From assembly GCF_052060015.1 (NCBI RefSeq), contig NZ_JBPODZ010000003.1, positions 248,001-312,000 of the forward strand: 64,000 nucleotides of DNA. Direction: 5' to 3'. The stretch comes from Arhodomonas sp052060015 (GTDB lineage Bacteria > Pseudomonadota > Gammaproteobacteria > Nitrococcales > Nitrococcaceae). The translations under genes were made by a program, and so were the position numbers. Each line of letters begins with the position of its first letter. Position 1 is the stretch's first letter. Below are positions 51,053 through 59,465 of this stretch, in pieces. The notes under the pieces were generated by a model, which was not told the DNA's origin, did no database searches, and saw nothing but the letters and a program-made list of their open reading frames with translations.

Positions 51053-53763
51053 TGCTCTCGATCTCCGCGCGCGGCTCCGCCACCGAGGCCATGGGTTACT
51101 ACGTCCATCTCGCCGCCGGCGACGGCCCGGAGGACTACTACGCGGCCGAGGCCCCGGGGGTCTGGCAGGGCGCCGGGACCGCCGCCCTGGGCCTCGCCGG
51201 TACGGTCACCGGCGAGGCCTTCCGGAGCGCGGCGGAGGGGCGCGCGCCGGACGGAGCGGCCCTGGTGCAGGGCGCCGGCGAGGCGCACCGCGCCGGGTGG
51301 GATCTCACCTTCTCGGCGCCGAAATCGGTATCCGCGATCTGGGCCGTCGCCGATCCCACTGAGCGCGCCGCCATCGCCGACGCTCACGACCAGGCGGTGC
51401 AGCAGGCCCTCGCCTACATCGAGTCCGGCTTCCCCCTGGCCCGCCGCGGCCGTGGTGGCCTCGAGCGGGAGCGGGCAGGGCTGGTGATCGCCACCTACCA
51501 GCACGGCACCTCCCGGGCCCTGGACCCGCAGCTGCACACGCACAGCTTCGTCCACAATCTCGCGCAGCGCGCCGATGGCACCTGGGGCGGCCTGGAAGTG
51601 CGTGATCTCTATCGGTGGAAGCACGCGCTGGGGGCGATCTACCGGGCGGCGCTCGCCGCCGGGCTCGCCGCGCAGGGCTACGCCATTGCCGCCGATGGCC
51701 CCTCCTTTGCCATCGTCGGCGTGCCGGAGGCGGTGACCGACCGGTTCTCGACGAGACGCCAGCAGATCGAGGCCGCCCTTGCCGAGCGCGGTATCTCCGG
51801 GGCGAAGGCCAGCGAGGTCGCCGCGCTGGACACGCGGGCGGCGAAGGCCGAGATCCCGGACCACGACACCCTGCACGCCCGCTGGACGATGGAGGCCCAG
51901 GCCGCCGGTTTCACCCCCGCGCACGCCCATGGCGCCGCTGCCTCGGCCCCGTCACCGGAGCCCATGCCGACGCCAGAGACGTTGCTCCGGCAGGCCACCG
52001 AGCATGAGGCGGTCATCGAGGCGCGCCATATCTGGCAGGCCGTGGCCGTCGCCGCCCAGCACCGCGGCCTCGGCCTCGACGCGATCCGCGAGCAGGTCCG
52101 CGAGGTGCTCGCCGACCCGGAGTGCCTGCGCCTGGTCGGTGCCGACGGGACGGTCCGCTACACCACCCGCGCGCTCTACCGGATGGAGCGCGCGGTGATG
52201 GCCTCGGCGCGGGCGCGGGCCGCCGAGACCCACCACGCCGTCGATGCCGCGACGGTGACCACCGCGCTCGCCCGCCACACGAGCGAGCAGGGATTTCCGC
52301 TCAGTGACGAGCAGGCCGCCGCGGTGCGCCATGTCACCGCCGCCCGCGGCGCGGTGCGGATCGTCATCGGCGATGCCGGCACCGGCAAGTCGGCGGCCCT
52401 CGGCGCCGCCCGCCGGGCCTGGACAGCCGCCGGCCAGCGGGTCATCGGATGTGCACCGTCGGGCAAGGCGGCCGCCGGGCTCGAGGCGGGCAGCGGCATC
52501 GAAAGCCGCACCCTCGCATCGCTGCTCCTGGCGCTGGAGGGCTACACGGACGAGGCAGGCACCGTTCACCCGCCCCGGGCGCAGCTCACCGCCCGCGACG
52601 TCGTGGTGGTCGACGAGGCCGGCATGGTCGACTCGCGCACCATGGCCCGGCTCATGCGCCACGCCGACGACGCGGGCGCGCGGGTGGTCCTGGTCGGCGA
52701 TCACAAGCAGCTCCAGGCCGTGGGCGCCGGGAGCGTGTTCCGCCACCTCGCCGGCGAGGACGCGGCGGAGATCACGGCAATCCGCCGTCAGCGCGATCCC
52801 TGGGCGCGCGCCGCCACCCGGGCCTTCGCCGCCGGCGAGGCCGCCGAGGCCCTGTCCCACTATCTGGAGCGCGGCCTGGTGCATCTCGCCGACGATCAGC
52901 CCCAGGCCGTGGCCCGTGCCGTGGCGCGTTGGGCCGAGCACGTCCGCGAGGCGGGGGCCGCCGAGACGCTGCTCATGGCGGCGACCAACGCGGAGGTGGC
53001 AGCGCTCAACGCCGCCGCCCGGGAGCGGATGGAGGCCGACGGCCGGCTCCTCGGCCATGAGACCGAGATTCAGACCCGCGAGCGCAACGGCCGTGCCGCG
53101 GGCAAGATCGCAGTGGCCGCGGGCGATCGGCTATTGGCGAAGATGAACGATCGCGAAACCGGACTGCGGAACGGCGACTTGATGAGCGTAGAACGGCTGC
53201 GGCACACCGCCGGCGGCGCGCAGATCGTCGCGCGCGTCGATCGCACCGGCGAGGCGATCACGATTGATCCCGCGCGCTACGCGCAGTTGCGGCACGGCTA
53301 CGCCGTCACGACTCACGCCGCCCAGGGCACGACAGTCGACCGCGCCGTCGTGCTCGCCGGCGGTTCGATGACGTCTCGTGAGAGCACTTACGTGCAGATG
53401 AGCAGGCACCGCGATTCCGCCGAGATCATCGCGACACGCCAGCAGCTCCGGGCCGCCGCTGAACAGCTTGCGCCGAGCGAGCCGCTGCTCGAGCGGGTGC
53501 GCGCACTCGCCGAGGCCCGGGGCCTGGAGCGGCCGACGGAGATCACCGAGAGCCTGGCCGCCGCACAGGCCTGGCTCGCCGCCCAGGGCGAGCCGACCAC
53601 CGACCTTGGCGAGCTCCACGAGCTCGTCGAGGCGATGGGCGAGAGCCGGCCGGCGGTGACCACACTCGACTATGTCGCGTCCGAGCCGGCACGGCACGAC
53701 GCGGATGTGACGGCAGGCACCGCCGGGATAAATCGCGAGGCTAATCATGCGGCGGGGCAGTAA
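51052..53763 (+). CDS. MobF-family conjugative relaxase-helicase (TrwC/TraI-like)
   Basis: A 903-aa protein. The relaxase domain (~1-290) has the tyrosine pairs Y16/Y17 and Y29/Y30 near the N-terminus and the three-histidine metal site H151, H162, H164 (YQHGTSRALDPQLHTHSFVH), the MobF hallmarks. A superfamily 1 helicase domain follows: Walker A VIGDAGTGKSAALGAARR (~440) and Walker B VVVDEAGMVDSRTMARL (~520). A C-terminal motif (YAVTTHAAQGTTVDRAVVLA, ~750) is helicase motif V-like. It nicks oriT, stays covalently bound and unwinds the strand for transfer. It is compact for TraI but normal for TrwC types. Confidence 0.93.
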   Translation: MLSISARGSATEAMGYYVHLAAGDGPEDYYAAEAPGVWQGAGTAALGLAGTVTGEAFRSAAEGRAPDGAALVQGAGEAHRAGWDLTFSAPKSVSAIWAVADPTERAAIADAHDQAVQQALAYIESGFPLARRGRGGLERERAGLVIATYQHGTSRALDPQLHTHSFVHNLAQRADGTWGGLEVRDLYRWKHALGAIYRAALAAGLAAQGYAIAADGPSFAIVGVPEAVTDRFSTRRQQIEAALAERGISGAKASEVAALDTRAAKAEIPDHDTLHARWTMEAQAAGFTPAHAHGAAASAPSPEPMPTPETLLRQATEHEAVIEARHIWQAVAVAAQHRGLGLDAIREQVREVLADPECLRLVGADGTVRYTTRALYRMERAVMASARARAAETHHAVDAATVTTALARHTSEQGFPLSDEQAAAVRHVTAARGAVRIVIGDAGTGKSAALGAARRAWTAAGQRVIGCAPSGKAAAGLEAGSGIESRTLASLLLALEGYTDEAGTVHPPRAQLTARDVVVVDEAGMVDSRTMARLMRHADDAGARVVLVGDHKQLQAVGAGSVFRHLAGEDAAEITAIRRQRDPWARAATRAFAAGEAAEALSHYLERGLVHLADDQPQAVARAVARWAEHVREAGAAETLLMAATNAEVAALNAAARERMEADGRLLGHETEIQTRERNGRAAGKIAVAAGDRLLAKMNDRETGLRNGDLMSVERLRHTAGGAQIVARVDRTGEAITIDPARYAQLRHGYAVTTHAAQGTTVDRAVVLAGGSMTSRESTYVQMSRHRDSAEIIATRQQLRAAAEQLAPSEPLLERVRALAEARGLERPTEITESLAAAQAWLAAQGEPTTDLGELHELVEAMGESRPAVTTLDYVASEPARHDADVTAGTAGINREANHAAGQ

Positions 53764-53770
53764 GGCAACC

Positions 53771-54310
53771 ATGACGGGGGAAACGACGATGCGCAAGCGA
53801 TGCGATATTCCACATAGCGGCCAATCACTGCGGCCACTTGTCAACGGAAAAACGGTTTCCCTCGTCGCCGTGCTCGACTGGCGTGGGCGCCGCATCGACC
53901 ATTACGAGGCCATCTGGGATGAAACCGCGATCTCGCCGCTCGCCGACGATGAAGACCTCGACCCCAACGATATCGAGCAACTGGAGCGCCTGCCCGGGCG
54001 GAAGCTGCGCGACGGCGTGGGCTGGCTCGAGTCCGGTCACATCGAACCGCCGCTAATACCGGAGGACCTCGTGCTGATCGCCGGGGCCGATGTGCTTGCC
54101 GGGGCTGATAGCACCACCGCGACCGGCGTCTACGTCTCGCCGTGGCTTGGCGATGTGTGGTTGGCAATCACCGCCGACGATGGGTATTGCTACGCCCGTC
54201 GCCTGCCGACCTGGCCGAACCGGCGTAGCGCACGACGGGCCGCCCGCGCAGCCGGCGCCGGCGAGGTGATGCTTGTACGCCTCGGTGAGGGCGTATGGAT
54301 TTGGATTTGA
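53771..54310 (+). CDS. Hypothetical protein after the relaxase
   Basis: 179 aa from the ATG at 53771; the ATG at 53789, behind GGGGGAAACG, is an equally good start. The sequence (VNGKTVSLVAVLDWRGRRIDHYEAIWDE, EDLDPNDIEQLERLPGRKLRDGVGWLESGH) is acidic and soluble with no membrane segment. No family is recognised. It follows the relaxase directly and precedes the BREX promoter region, so it may be the last gene of the transfer operon or a cargo gene. Confidence 0.55.
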   Translation: MTGETTMRKRCDIPHSGQSLRPLVNGKTVSLVAVLDWRGRRIDHYEAIWDETAISPLADDEDLDPNDIEQLERLPGRKLRDGVGWLESGHIEPPLIPEDLVLIAGADVLAGADSTTATGVYVSPWLGDVWLAITADDGYCYARRLPTWPNRRSARRAARAAGAGEVMLVRLGEGVWIWI

Positions 54311-54354
54311 CGAGGCTTCTCTATGATCCACTGCCCGTTAGCCCTCAAACCGAC

Positions 54355-54393
54355 AATCGTCTAAAGTGGCAAAGACTCCGACAGAATCGTCTA
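54355..54393 (+). promoter_or_regulatory. Direct repeats upstream of the BREX-associated HTH gene
   Basis: AATCGTCTA occurs at 54355-54363 and 54385-54393, 30 bases apart, each preceded by CGACA. The second copy runs into CTATAT, a possible -10 region. These are likely binding sites for a regulator of the BREX operon, perhaps the HTH protein encoded just downstream. Confidence 0.45.
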
Positions 54394-54423
54394 TATCGGC
54401 ACTCACAGCGGTGGTAGCAATTG

Positions 54424-54618
54424 ATGGATGGCCGTTGGCTCTCCGTAGATGAGATCAGTGTGTACCTAGGCGTCAAGCGCGACACAGTCTATCGGTGGAT
54501 TGCCCAGCGCAGTATGCCCGCGCACCGAGTCGGACGGCTCTGGAAGTTTAAGAGTGACGAGGTAGATGCGTGGGTCCGCAGCGGGGGGACGCGTGCGAGT
54601 GGCAAGCCCGATGCGTGA
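54424..54618 (+). CDS. Small HTH_17 DNA-binding protein at the head of BREX
   Basis: 64 aa from the ATG at 54424. The winged-helix signature is complete: WLSVDEISVYLGVKRDTVYRWIAQRSMPAHRVGRLWKFKSDEVDAWV. Such proteins bind operators or act as excisionases. Typical BREX loci are controlled by a WYL-domain BrxR; this much smaller protein stands in that position. It overlaps the brxA start by eight bases, so it is translated with the defence genes. Upstream direct repeats are candidate targets. Confidence 0.82.
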   Translation: MDGRWLSVDEISVYLGVKRDTVYRWIAQRSMPAHRVGRLWKFKSDEVDAWVRSGGTRASGKPDA

Positions 54619-55420
54619 TGAAACTACTCTGCAACGCCTCGGCTTCATGACTCATACCGGCGGTGTACACGCCTCTCGCACCATCATGCTCACCGAGCTA
54701 TCCACGCTCTTCGACTGCGTTGGCGCGGACGCGCCACCATCCGCGTATCGTGATGCGATTTGCCAGCAGAACTGTCTCGCCAAGCGTTCCGGGCGGAGCC
54801 GACTTCTTACGGCGCGACACCTTGCTGAAGCGTACGCGTTGGATCCCGCCAATCCGGTTTATGCAGGGCTGCGTTACTTCTGGGCTCGTGATGTATCCGC
54901 CCGCCCTCAACTAGCCTTGCTCGCAGCCGCCGCCCGGGACAGCCTGCTGCGCGACACCGCTCCCGCGATACTCGCTAGGCCACCGGGCACGCGTATCGAA
55001 CGGGAGTGGGTGGAGGAACGAATCGAGTCACGCTGGCCCGAGCGCTTTAGCTCGGCGACCCGTAGGTCGGTCGCACAGAACCTCAACAGCAGCCTAACGA
55101 AGGCGGGCCTCCTTGGCGGCCGGCGAACCAAGATCCGCCGGCAGTTGAATCCCGCGATAGGCGCTGTTGCCTTCGCCTTCTACCTTGCATGGTTGCAGGG
55201 AGATAGAGGTGAGATCCTGCTACAGAATGTCTACTGCAAGCTGTTGAACGTTACCAGTGAGCGCCTGCTGGAACTCGCAGGTCAGGCGTCGGCCAAGGGG
55301 TGGATGGTCATGCGCCGCGTGGATAACGTGGTAGATGTCGATTTTCCCGCTCTAACGGATGTGGTTACTCAGGCCATGCAAACCTCCGACAAGGGAACCG
55401 CACAGAGAATCAATCCATGA
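54611..55420 (+). CDS. brxA: BREX protein BrxA (DUF1819)
   Basis: 269 aa from the ATG at 54611 (overlap of eight bases with the HTH gene); ATGs at 54566 and 54647 are alternatives. The protein (HTGGVHASRTIMLTELSTLFDCVGA and later LTARHLAEAYALDPANPVYAGLRYFWARD, VAQNLNSSLTKAGLLGG) has the DUF1819 layout of small helical BrxA proteins, which bind DNA in the E. coli system. It overlaps brxB by ATGA. It is longer than typical BrxA (about 200 aa); the assignment leans partly on the brxA-brxB-brxC order. Confidence 0.8.
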   Translation: MRDETTLQRLGFMTHTGGVHASRTIMLTELSTLFDCVGADAPPSAYRDAICQQNCLAKRSGRSRLLTARHLAEAYALDPANPVYAGLRYFWARDVSARPQLALLAAAARDSLLRDTAPAILARPPGTRIEREWVEERIESRWPERFSSATRRSVAQNLNSSLTKAGLLGGRRTKIRRQLNPAIGAVAFAFYLAWLQGDRGEILLQNVYCKLLNVTSERLLELAGQASAKGWMVMRRVDNVVDVDFPALTDVVTQAMQTSDKGTAQRINP

Positions 55421-55968
55421 GCAAGGTTAAGCGACTGATCGAGTCGTATGCCCAGTTTATCCAGCTGCCTTGGCGGGACGACGCTGCTGCTGCGCAGCGG
55501 GTAGCGTTCTGCGTCTACCCGGAGACCGAGGAACTCCGCATCCGGGCCAACCTCGGGGAGTTCGAGCTGACGACCCGACAAAGCGGGCATGACTGGATCG
55601 CTTTTGACCTGAGTGACACCTTTGCGCGGTGGATGGCCGAACAGAAGTACGCGGAGGGATACTTCCGCTCTCCGTCAAAATTGCCCACGGTACTGCACCG
55701 CTACCTCGAGTGGCTGGTTGACGGCTTCGTCGCAAACCTCGACGCCAATGAAGTTGATGACAACCATGTGGTCATGATCTACGGCGTTGGCAGTCTGTTC
55801 GGGCTGCTCAAGGTAAAGGAGGTTGTCGACCGCCTCGCACCCCATGTGCCTGGCAGACTGGTCGTGCTGTTTCCGGGCAGCTTCGAGCAGAACAACTACC
55901 GACTCTTGGATGGCTACGACGGCTGGAACTATCTCGCCACGCCGATCCTTCCCGATGGCGCAAGGTGA
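55417..55968 (+). CDS. brxB: BREX protein BrxB (DUF1788)
   Basis: 183 aa of the DUF1788 family: DLSDTFARWMAEQKYAEGYF, VVMIYGVGSLFGLLKVKEVVDRLAPHVPGRLVVLFPGSFEQNNYRLLDGYDGWNYLATPI, the last line being the family's strongest signature. BrxB is essential in characterised type 1 BREX systems, but its activity is unknown. It overlaps brxA by four bases and is followed by brxC after 47 bases, in the canonical order. Confidence 0.9.
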   Translation: MSKVKRLIESYAQFIQLPWRDDAAAAQRVAFCVYPETEELRIRANLGEFELTTRQSGHDWIAFDLSDTFARWMAEQKYAEGYFRSPSKLPTVLHRYLEWLVDGFVANLDANEVDDNHVVMIYGVGSLFGLLKVKEVVDRLAPHVPGRLVVLFPGSFEQNNYRLLDGYDGWNYLATPILPDGAR

Positions 55969-56015
55969 GCTTGCAACCGAGACCGACTGCCTCCTGTACC
56001 GCAAGGAAAGGACGC

Positions 56016-59000
56016 ATGCGAAACCGCGAAATCTATGCCAAGGACCCATCCCAGCAACGCCTGGAGAACGAGGGGGTGGCGTACGTCAACGATGACGCCA
56101 GTAGCCGCGCCCAATCAGTACTCCGCTACGAGCTGGAGACCTTCGTCTGCGACGGCCAGTACGCCCGTGGCATGCAGGACATCCTCGACACCTACCTGCG
56201 CAACCTCAGCGGCGGCGCCTCACAGCAACCCGGTGTATGGATTAGCGGCTTCTTCGGGTCGGGCAAGTCGCACCTGGCCAAAGTGCTTCGCAACCTTTGG
56301 GAAGACTTCACCTTCGACGACGGCGCCACTGCGCGGGGGATCACTACGCTGCCCCAAGAGGTTGGCGACCAACTCAAAGAGTTGTCCACCCAGGGCAGGC
56401 GCCATGGAGGGCTGTTCGCCGCCTCAGGTACTTTGGGTGCGAGCTCGCGCGACAAGAGCGTGCGCCTTGCACTCCTGTCCGTCATTTTCCGCGCCGCCGG
56501 CCTCCCGCGGCAGTACCCCGTCGCACGTTTCGTCATGTGGCTGCGGGATGAAGGCATTCTCGACGAGGTGCGGAACGATGTCGAGGCTCGTGGCGATGAC
56601 TGGCAGGAAGAGCTGGACAACTTCTACGTGGCGGAGTCGCTCCACGAGGCGCTGGTCAAGGCGAAGCCGAGGACGTTCAGCAGCGTAGAATCTTGTGCCG
56701 AGACGCTGAGCCACCTTTACCCGCACGTCACTGACGTCAGCAGCGACGACATGCTCAAGGCGATTCGTCAGGCCATAAGTCGTGACGGCAAGATGCCCCT
56801 CACGTTGGTGGTGCTGGACGAAGTACAGCAGTACATCGGCTCCGATGGCCAGCGCTCCATCGAGGTCCAGGAAGCCGTCGAGGCGTGTTGCAAGGAGCTC
56901 GGCAGCCGACTGATGTTCGTTGCAACCGGCCAGACTGCGATCACCGGCACCAGCAACCTGGCGCGCTTGCAGGGCCGCTTCACTACCCGCATCGAGCTCT
57001 CCGACGCCGACGTGGACGCGGTCATTCGCCAGGTGGTGCTGGCCAAGAAGCCCGATGCGAAGGGCCCCGTCACTGAGGTGATGGAGGAGAACCTAGGCGA
57101 GATTTCCCGTCACCTCGCTGATACTTCCATCGCGCATCGCCAGGAGGATACGAGGCACTTCGCGCAGGACTATCCCATCCTGCCCGTACGTCGGCGCTTC
57201 TGGGACGCTGCGCTGCGGGTTCTCGACCAGACCGGCACTGATAGTCAGCTTCGCAACCAGCTGAGCATGATCCACAAGGCGATCCAGACCAACCTGGACG
57301 CGCCCTTGGGCAACATCATCCCGGGTGACTACCTCTACTTCGACGCCGCCGACCGGCTGTTGCAGGCGCGCATGCTGCCGCGCAAGCTGCATGACGCCAC
57401 TCTGCGCTGGCTCGAGGGCAACGAGGATGAGCACCTGATGGCGCGCGCCTGCGCGCTCGTATTTCTGATTAACAAGGTGGCTGGCACCAATACCGAGCTC
57501 GGGCTGAAGCCGACGCTGAGCAACATCGCCGATCTGCTGGTGGACGATCTTACGGCCGGAAGCAGCACGCTGCGCGGTCACCTGCCAACATTGCTCGATC
57601 GATGCGAGTTCATCATTAAGGTCGGTGACGAATACCGTATCCAGACGGAGGAAAGCGCCGCTTGGAATGACGCCTTTCTCAGCCACAAGAACAGGCTCGG
57701 CAACGCAACGCATCAGGTCGAGACCGAGCGGGAAGACCTGATTCGGCAGCATTTCGCCAAACAGGTCGGGAACCTCTCATTGGCCCACGGGGAGGCGAAG
57801 GTTCCGCGGCCACTGTCGCCGGTATTCGACACGGTGCTGCCTGGCGACGCGCCTGAGAAGCTCTACGTGTGGGTTCGCAACGGCTGGTCGGACGACGTGA
57901 GCCAGTTACGAGCCGACGCACGTCAAGCGGGATCGGAATCTCCCACGTTATTCGTCTTCATCCCGAAGCGTTCTGCCGATGAGCTGCGAAACCAGCTGAT
58001 CGAATACAAGGCGGCGACGGCCACCCTTGAGACCCGCGGCACGCCGGGTACCCCAGAGGGCCAGGAAGCTCAGGCCGCCATGCAGACGACGCGCGACACC
58101 GCCCAGCGACGGATCAACGAGTTGTTGGACGAGGCCTTCAGCGGCGCCCAGGTCTTCCAGGGCGGCGGTAACGAGCTCGTTGGTGCCACGCTGCGAGAAG
58201 CCATCCTCGAGGGGGCTGAAAATGCCCTGACGCGGCTTCACCCCAAGTTCCACCAGGCCGACCACGCGAACTGGGACAAGGTATATGCCAAGGCCAAACA
58301 GGGTGCGCCCGACGCACTGAAGGCCGTGGGTCATGACGGTGAGCCCCAGGCCCATCCGGTCTGCAAGGCCATTCTCGGCTATCTAGGCAACGGTAAGAAG
58401 GGTAGCGAGATCCGCGAGCACTTCGAGCATGGCGAGTACGGCTGGCCACAAGACGCCGTAGACGGCGCCCTGCAGGTGCTCCTGGTTGCCGGCCAGATCC
58501 GGACCGTCGATGGGACAGCGCCCCAGGACCTGGATCGCCGCGCCATTGGCAAGACCGAGTTCCGCGTGGAAGCCACCACGATATCCGCCAGCGAGCGCAT
58601 CAAGATCCGTAAAGTGATGCAGAAGCTGGGCGTCCAGGCCAAAGCTGGCGAAGAGTCGCCCAAGGCGCCCGAGTTCGTCGAGAAGCTACGATCTCTGGCG
58701 GACCGTGCCGGTGGTGATGCCCCACTACCACCCCCCCCCAGCACCGATGCCCTCGAGGCAATACGCCTGAGCAGTGGCAATGACCAGCTCAAGGCCATCG
58801 TCACCAATCAGGACGAACTCCTCACTGCGATCGATGAGTGGCAGGCCATCGCGGACAAGATTGCGCAGCGCCAGCCCGCCTGGGCAACTCTCATGCATCT
58901 GGCGAATTACGCCAGGGGCGAGCAAGACGCCGAGCCGCTGCTGGCTCAGGTGGATCAGATCCGTGAGCACCGCTCCCTGCTCGATGAGCCGGACCCCATC

Positions 59001-59450
59001 CAACCCCTGCTGAGCAACCTCACGCAGTACTTCCGTGACGCCTTGAATACCTTGCGGGAACGCTACGAAGCGGAGCATGCAGCGGGTATGGCGCGGCTGG
59101 AAGCAGATGAAAACTGGCAGCAATTGTCCCCCGAACAGCGCCATGATCTCCTGGAACCGAAGCGCCTCACCAACGCCCACGCGCCGAAGATCGCACTCGG
59201 CTCCACCGACGAGGTACTGGAGACGTTAGAACGCGTGCGCCCGGATGCCTTGGCCGACCGCATCGCCGCGCTGTCTAGCCGCTTCGATGAGGTTTTGACA
59301 GCGGCTGCTGAGGCCATGGAGCCCCAAGCCCAGTTCGTCAGGCTGCCGCGCCGCACACTCAAAAGCGAGGCCGAGATCGATGCCTGGCTGGAGGAAGCGC
59401 GCGATCAGCTCCAGCAGGCCCTGCAGGCCGGACCCGTGATCACCCAATAG
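56016..59450 (+). CDS. brxC: BREX ATPase BrxC
   Basis: 1144 aa from the ATG at 56016 behind AAGGAAAGG; a GTG at 55965 is in frame but lacks an RBS. MRNREIYAKDPSQQRLENEGVAYV is the family start. Walker A is GFFGSGKSHLAKVLRN (78-93), with a Walker B in LTLVVLDEVQQYIGSDG and sensor region MFVATGQTAITG. The family (formerly DUF499/'BREX-3 P-loop' type) is around 1100-1200 aa. BrxC forms the AAA+ core that, with BrxB, PglX and PglZ, recognises and blocks unmethylated phage DNA. The C-terminal half is largely helical. Confidence 0.94.
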   Translation: MRNREIYAKDPSQQRLENEGVAYVNDDASSRAQSVLRYELETFVCDGQYARGMQDILDTYLRNLSGGASQQPGVWISGFFGSGKSHLAKVLRNLWEDFTFDDGATARGITTLPQEVGDQLKELSTQGRRHGGLFAASGTLGASSRDKSVRLALLSVIFRAAGLPRQYPVARFVMWLRDEGILDEVRNDVEARGDDWQEELDNFYVAESLHEALVKAKPRTFSSVESCAETLSHLYPHVTDVSSDDMLKAIRQAISRDGKMPLTLVVLDEVQQYIGSDGQRSIEVQEAVEACCKELGSRLMFVATGQTAITGTSNLARLQGRFTTRIELSDADVDAVIRQVVLAKKPDAKGPVTEVMEENLGEISRHLADTSIAHRQEDTRHFAQDYPILPVRRRFWDAALRVLDQTGTDSQLRNQLSMIHKAIQTNLDAPLGNIIPGDYLYFDAADRLLQARMLPRKLHDATLRWLEGNEDEHLMARACALVFLINKVAGTNTELGLKPTLSNIADLLVDDLTAGSSTLRGHLPTLLDRCEFIIKVGDEYRIQTEESAAWNDAFLSHKNRLGNATHQVETEREDLIRQHFAKQVGNLSLAHGEAKVPRPLSPVFDTVLPGDAPEKLYVWVRNGWSDDVSQLRADARQAGSESPTLFVFIPKRSADELRNQLIEYKAATATLETRGTPGTPEGQEAQAAMQTTRDTAQRRINELLDEAFSGAQVFQGGGNELVGATLREAILEGAENALTRLHPKFHQADHANWDKVYAKAKQGAPDALKAVGHDGEPQAHPVCKAILGYLGNGKKGSEIREHFEHGEYGWPQDAVDGALQVLLVAGQIRTVDGTAPQDLDRRAIGKTEFRVEATTISASERIKIRKVMQKLGVQAKAGEESPKAPEFVEKLRSLADRAGGDAPLPPPPSTDALEAIRLSSGNDQLKAIVTNQDELLTAIDEWQAIADKIAQRQPAWATLMHLANYARGEQDAEPLLAQVDQIREHRSLLDEPDPIQPLLSNLTQYFRDALNTLRERYEAEHAAGMARLEADENWQQLSPEQRHDLLEPKRLTNAHAPKIALGSTDEVLETLERVRPDALADRIAALSSRFDEVLTAAAEAMEPQAQFVRLPRRTLKSEAEIDAWLEEARDQLQQALQAGPVITQ

Positions 59451-59465
59451 GGGCGGCGACAGGGC

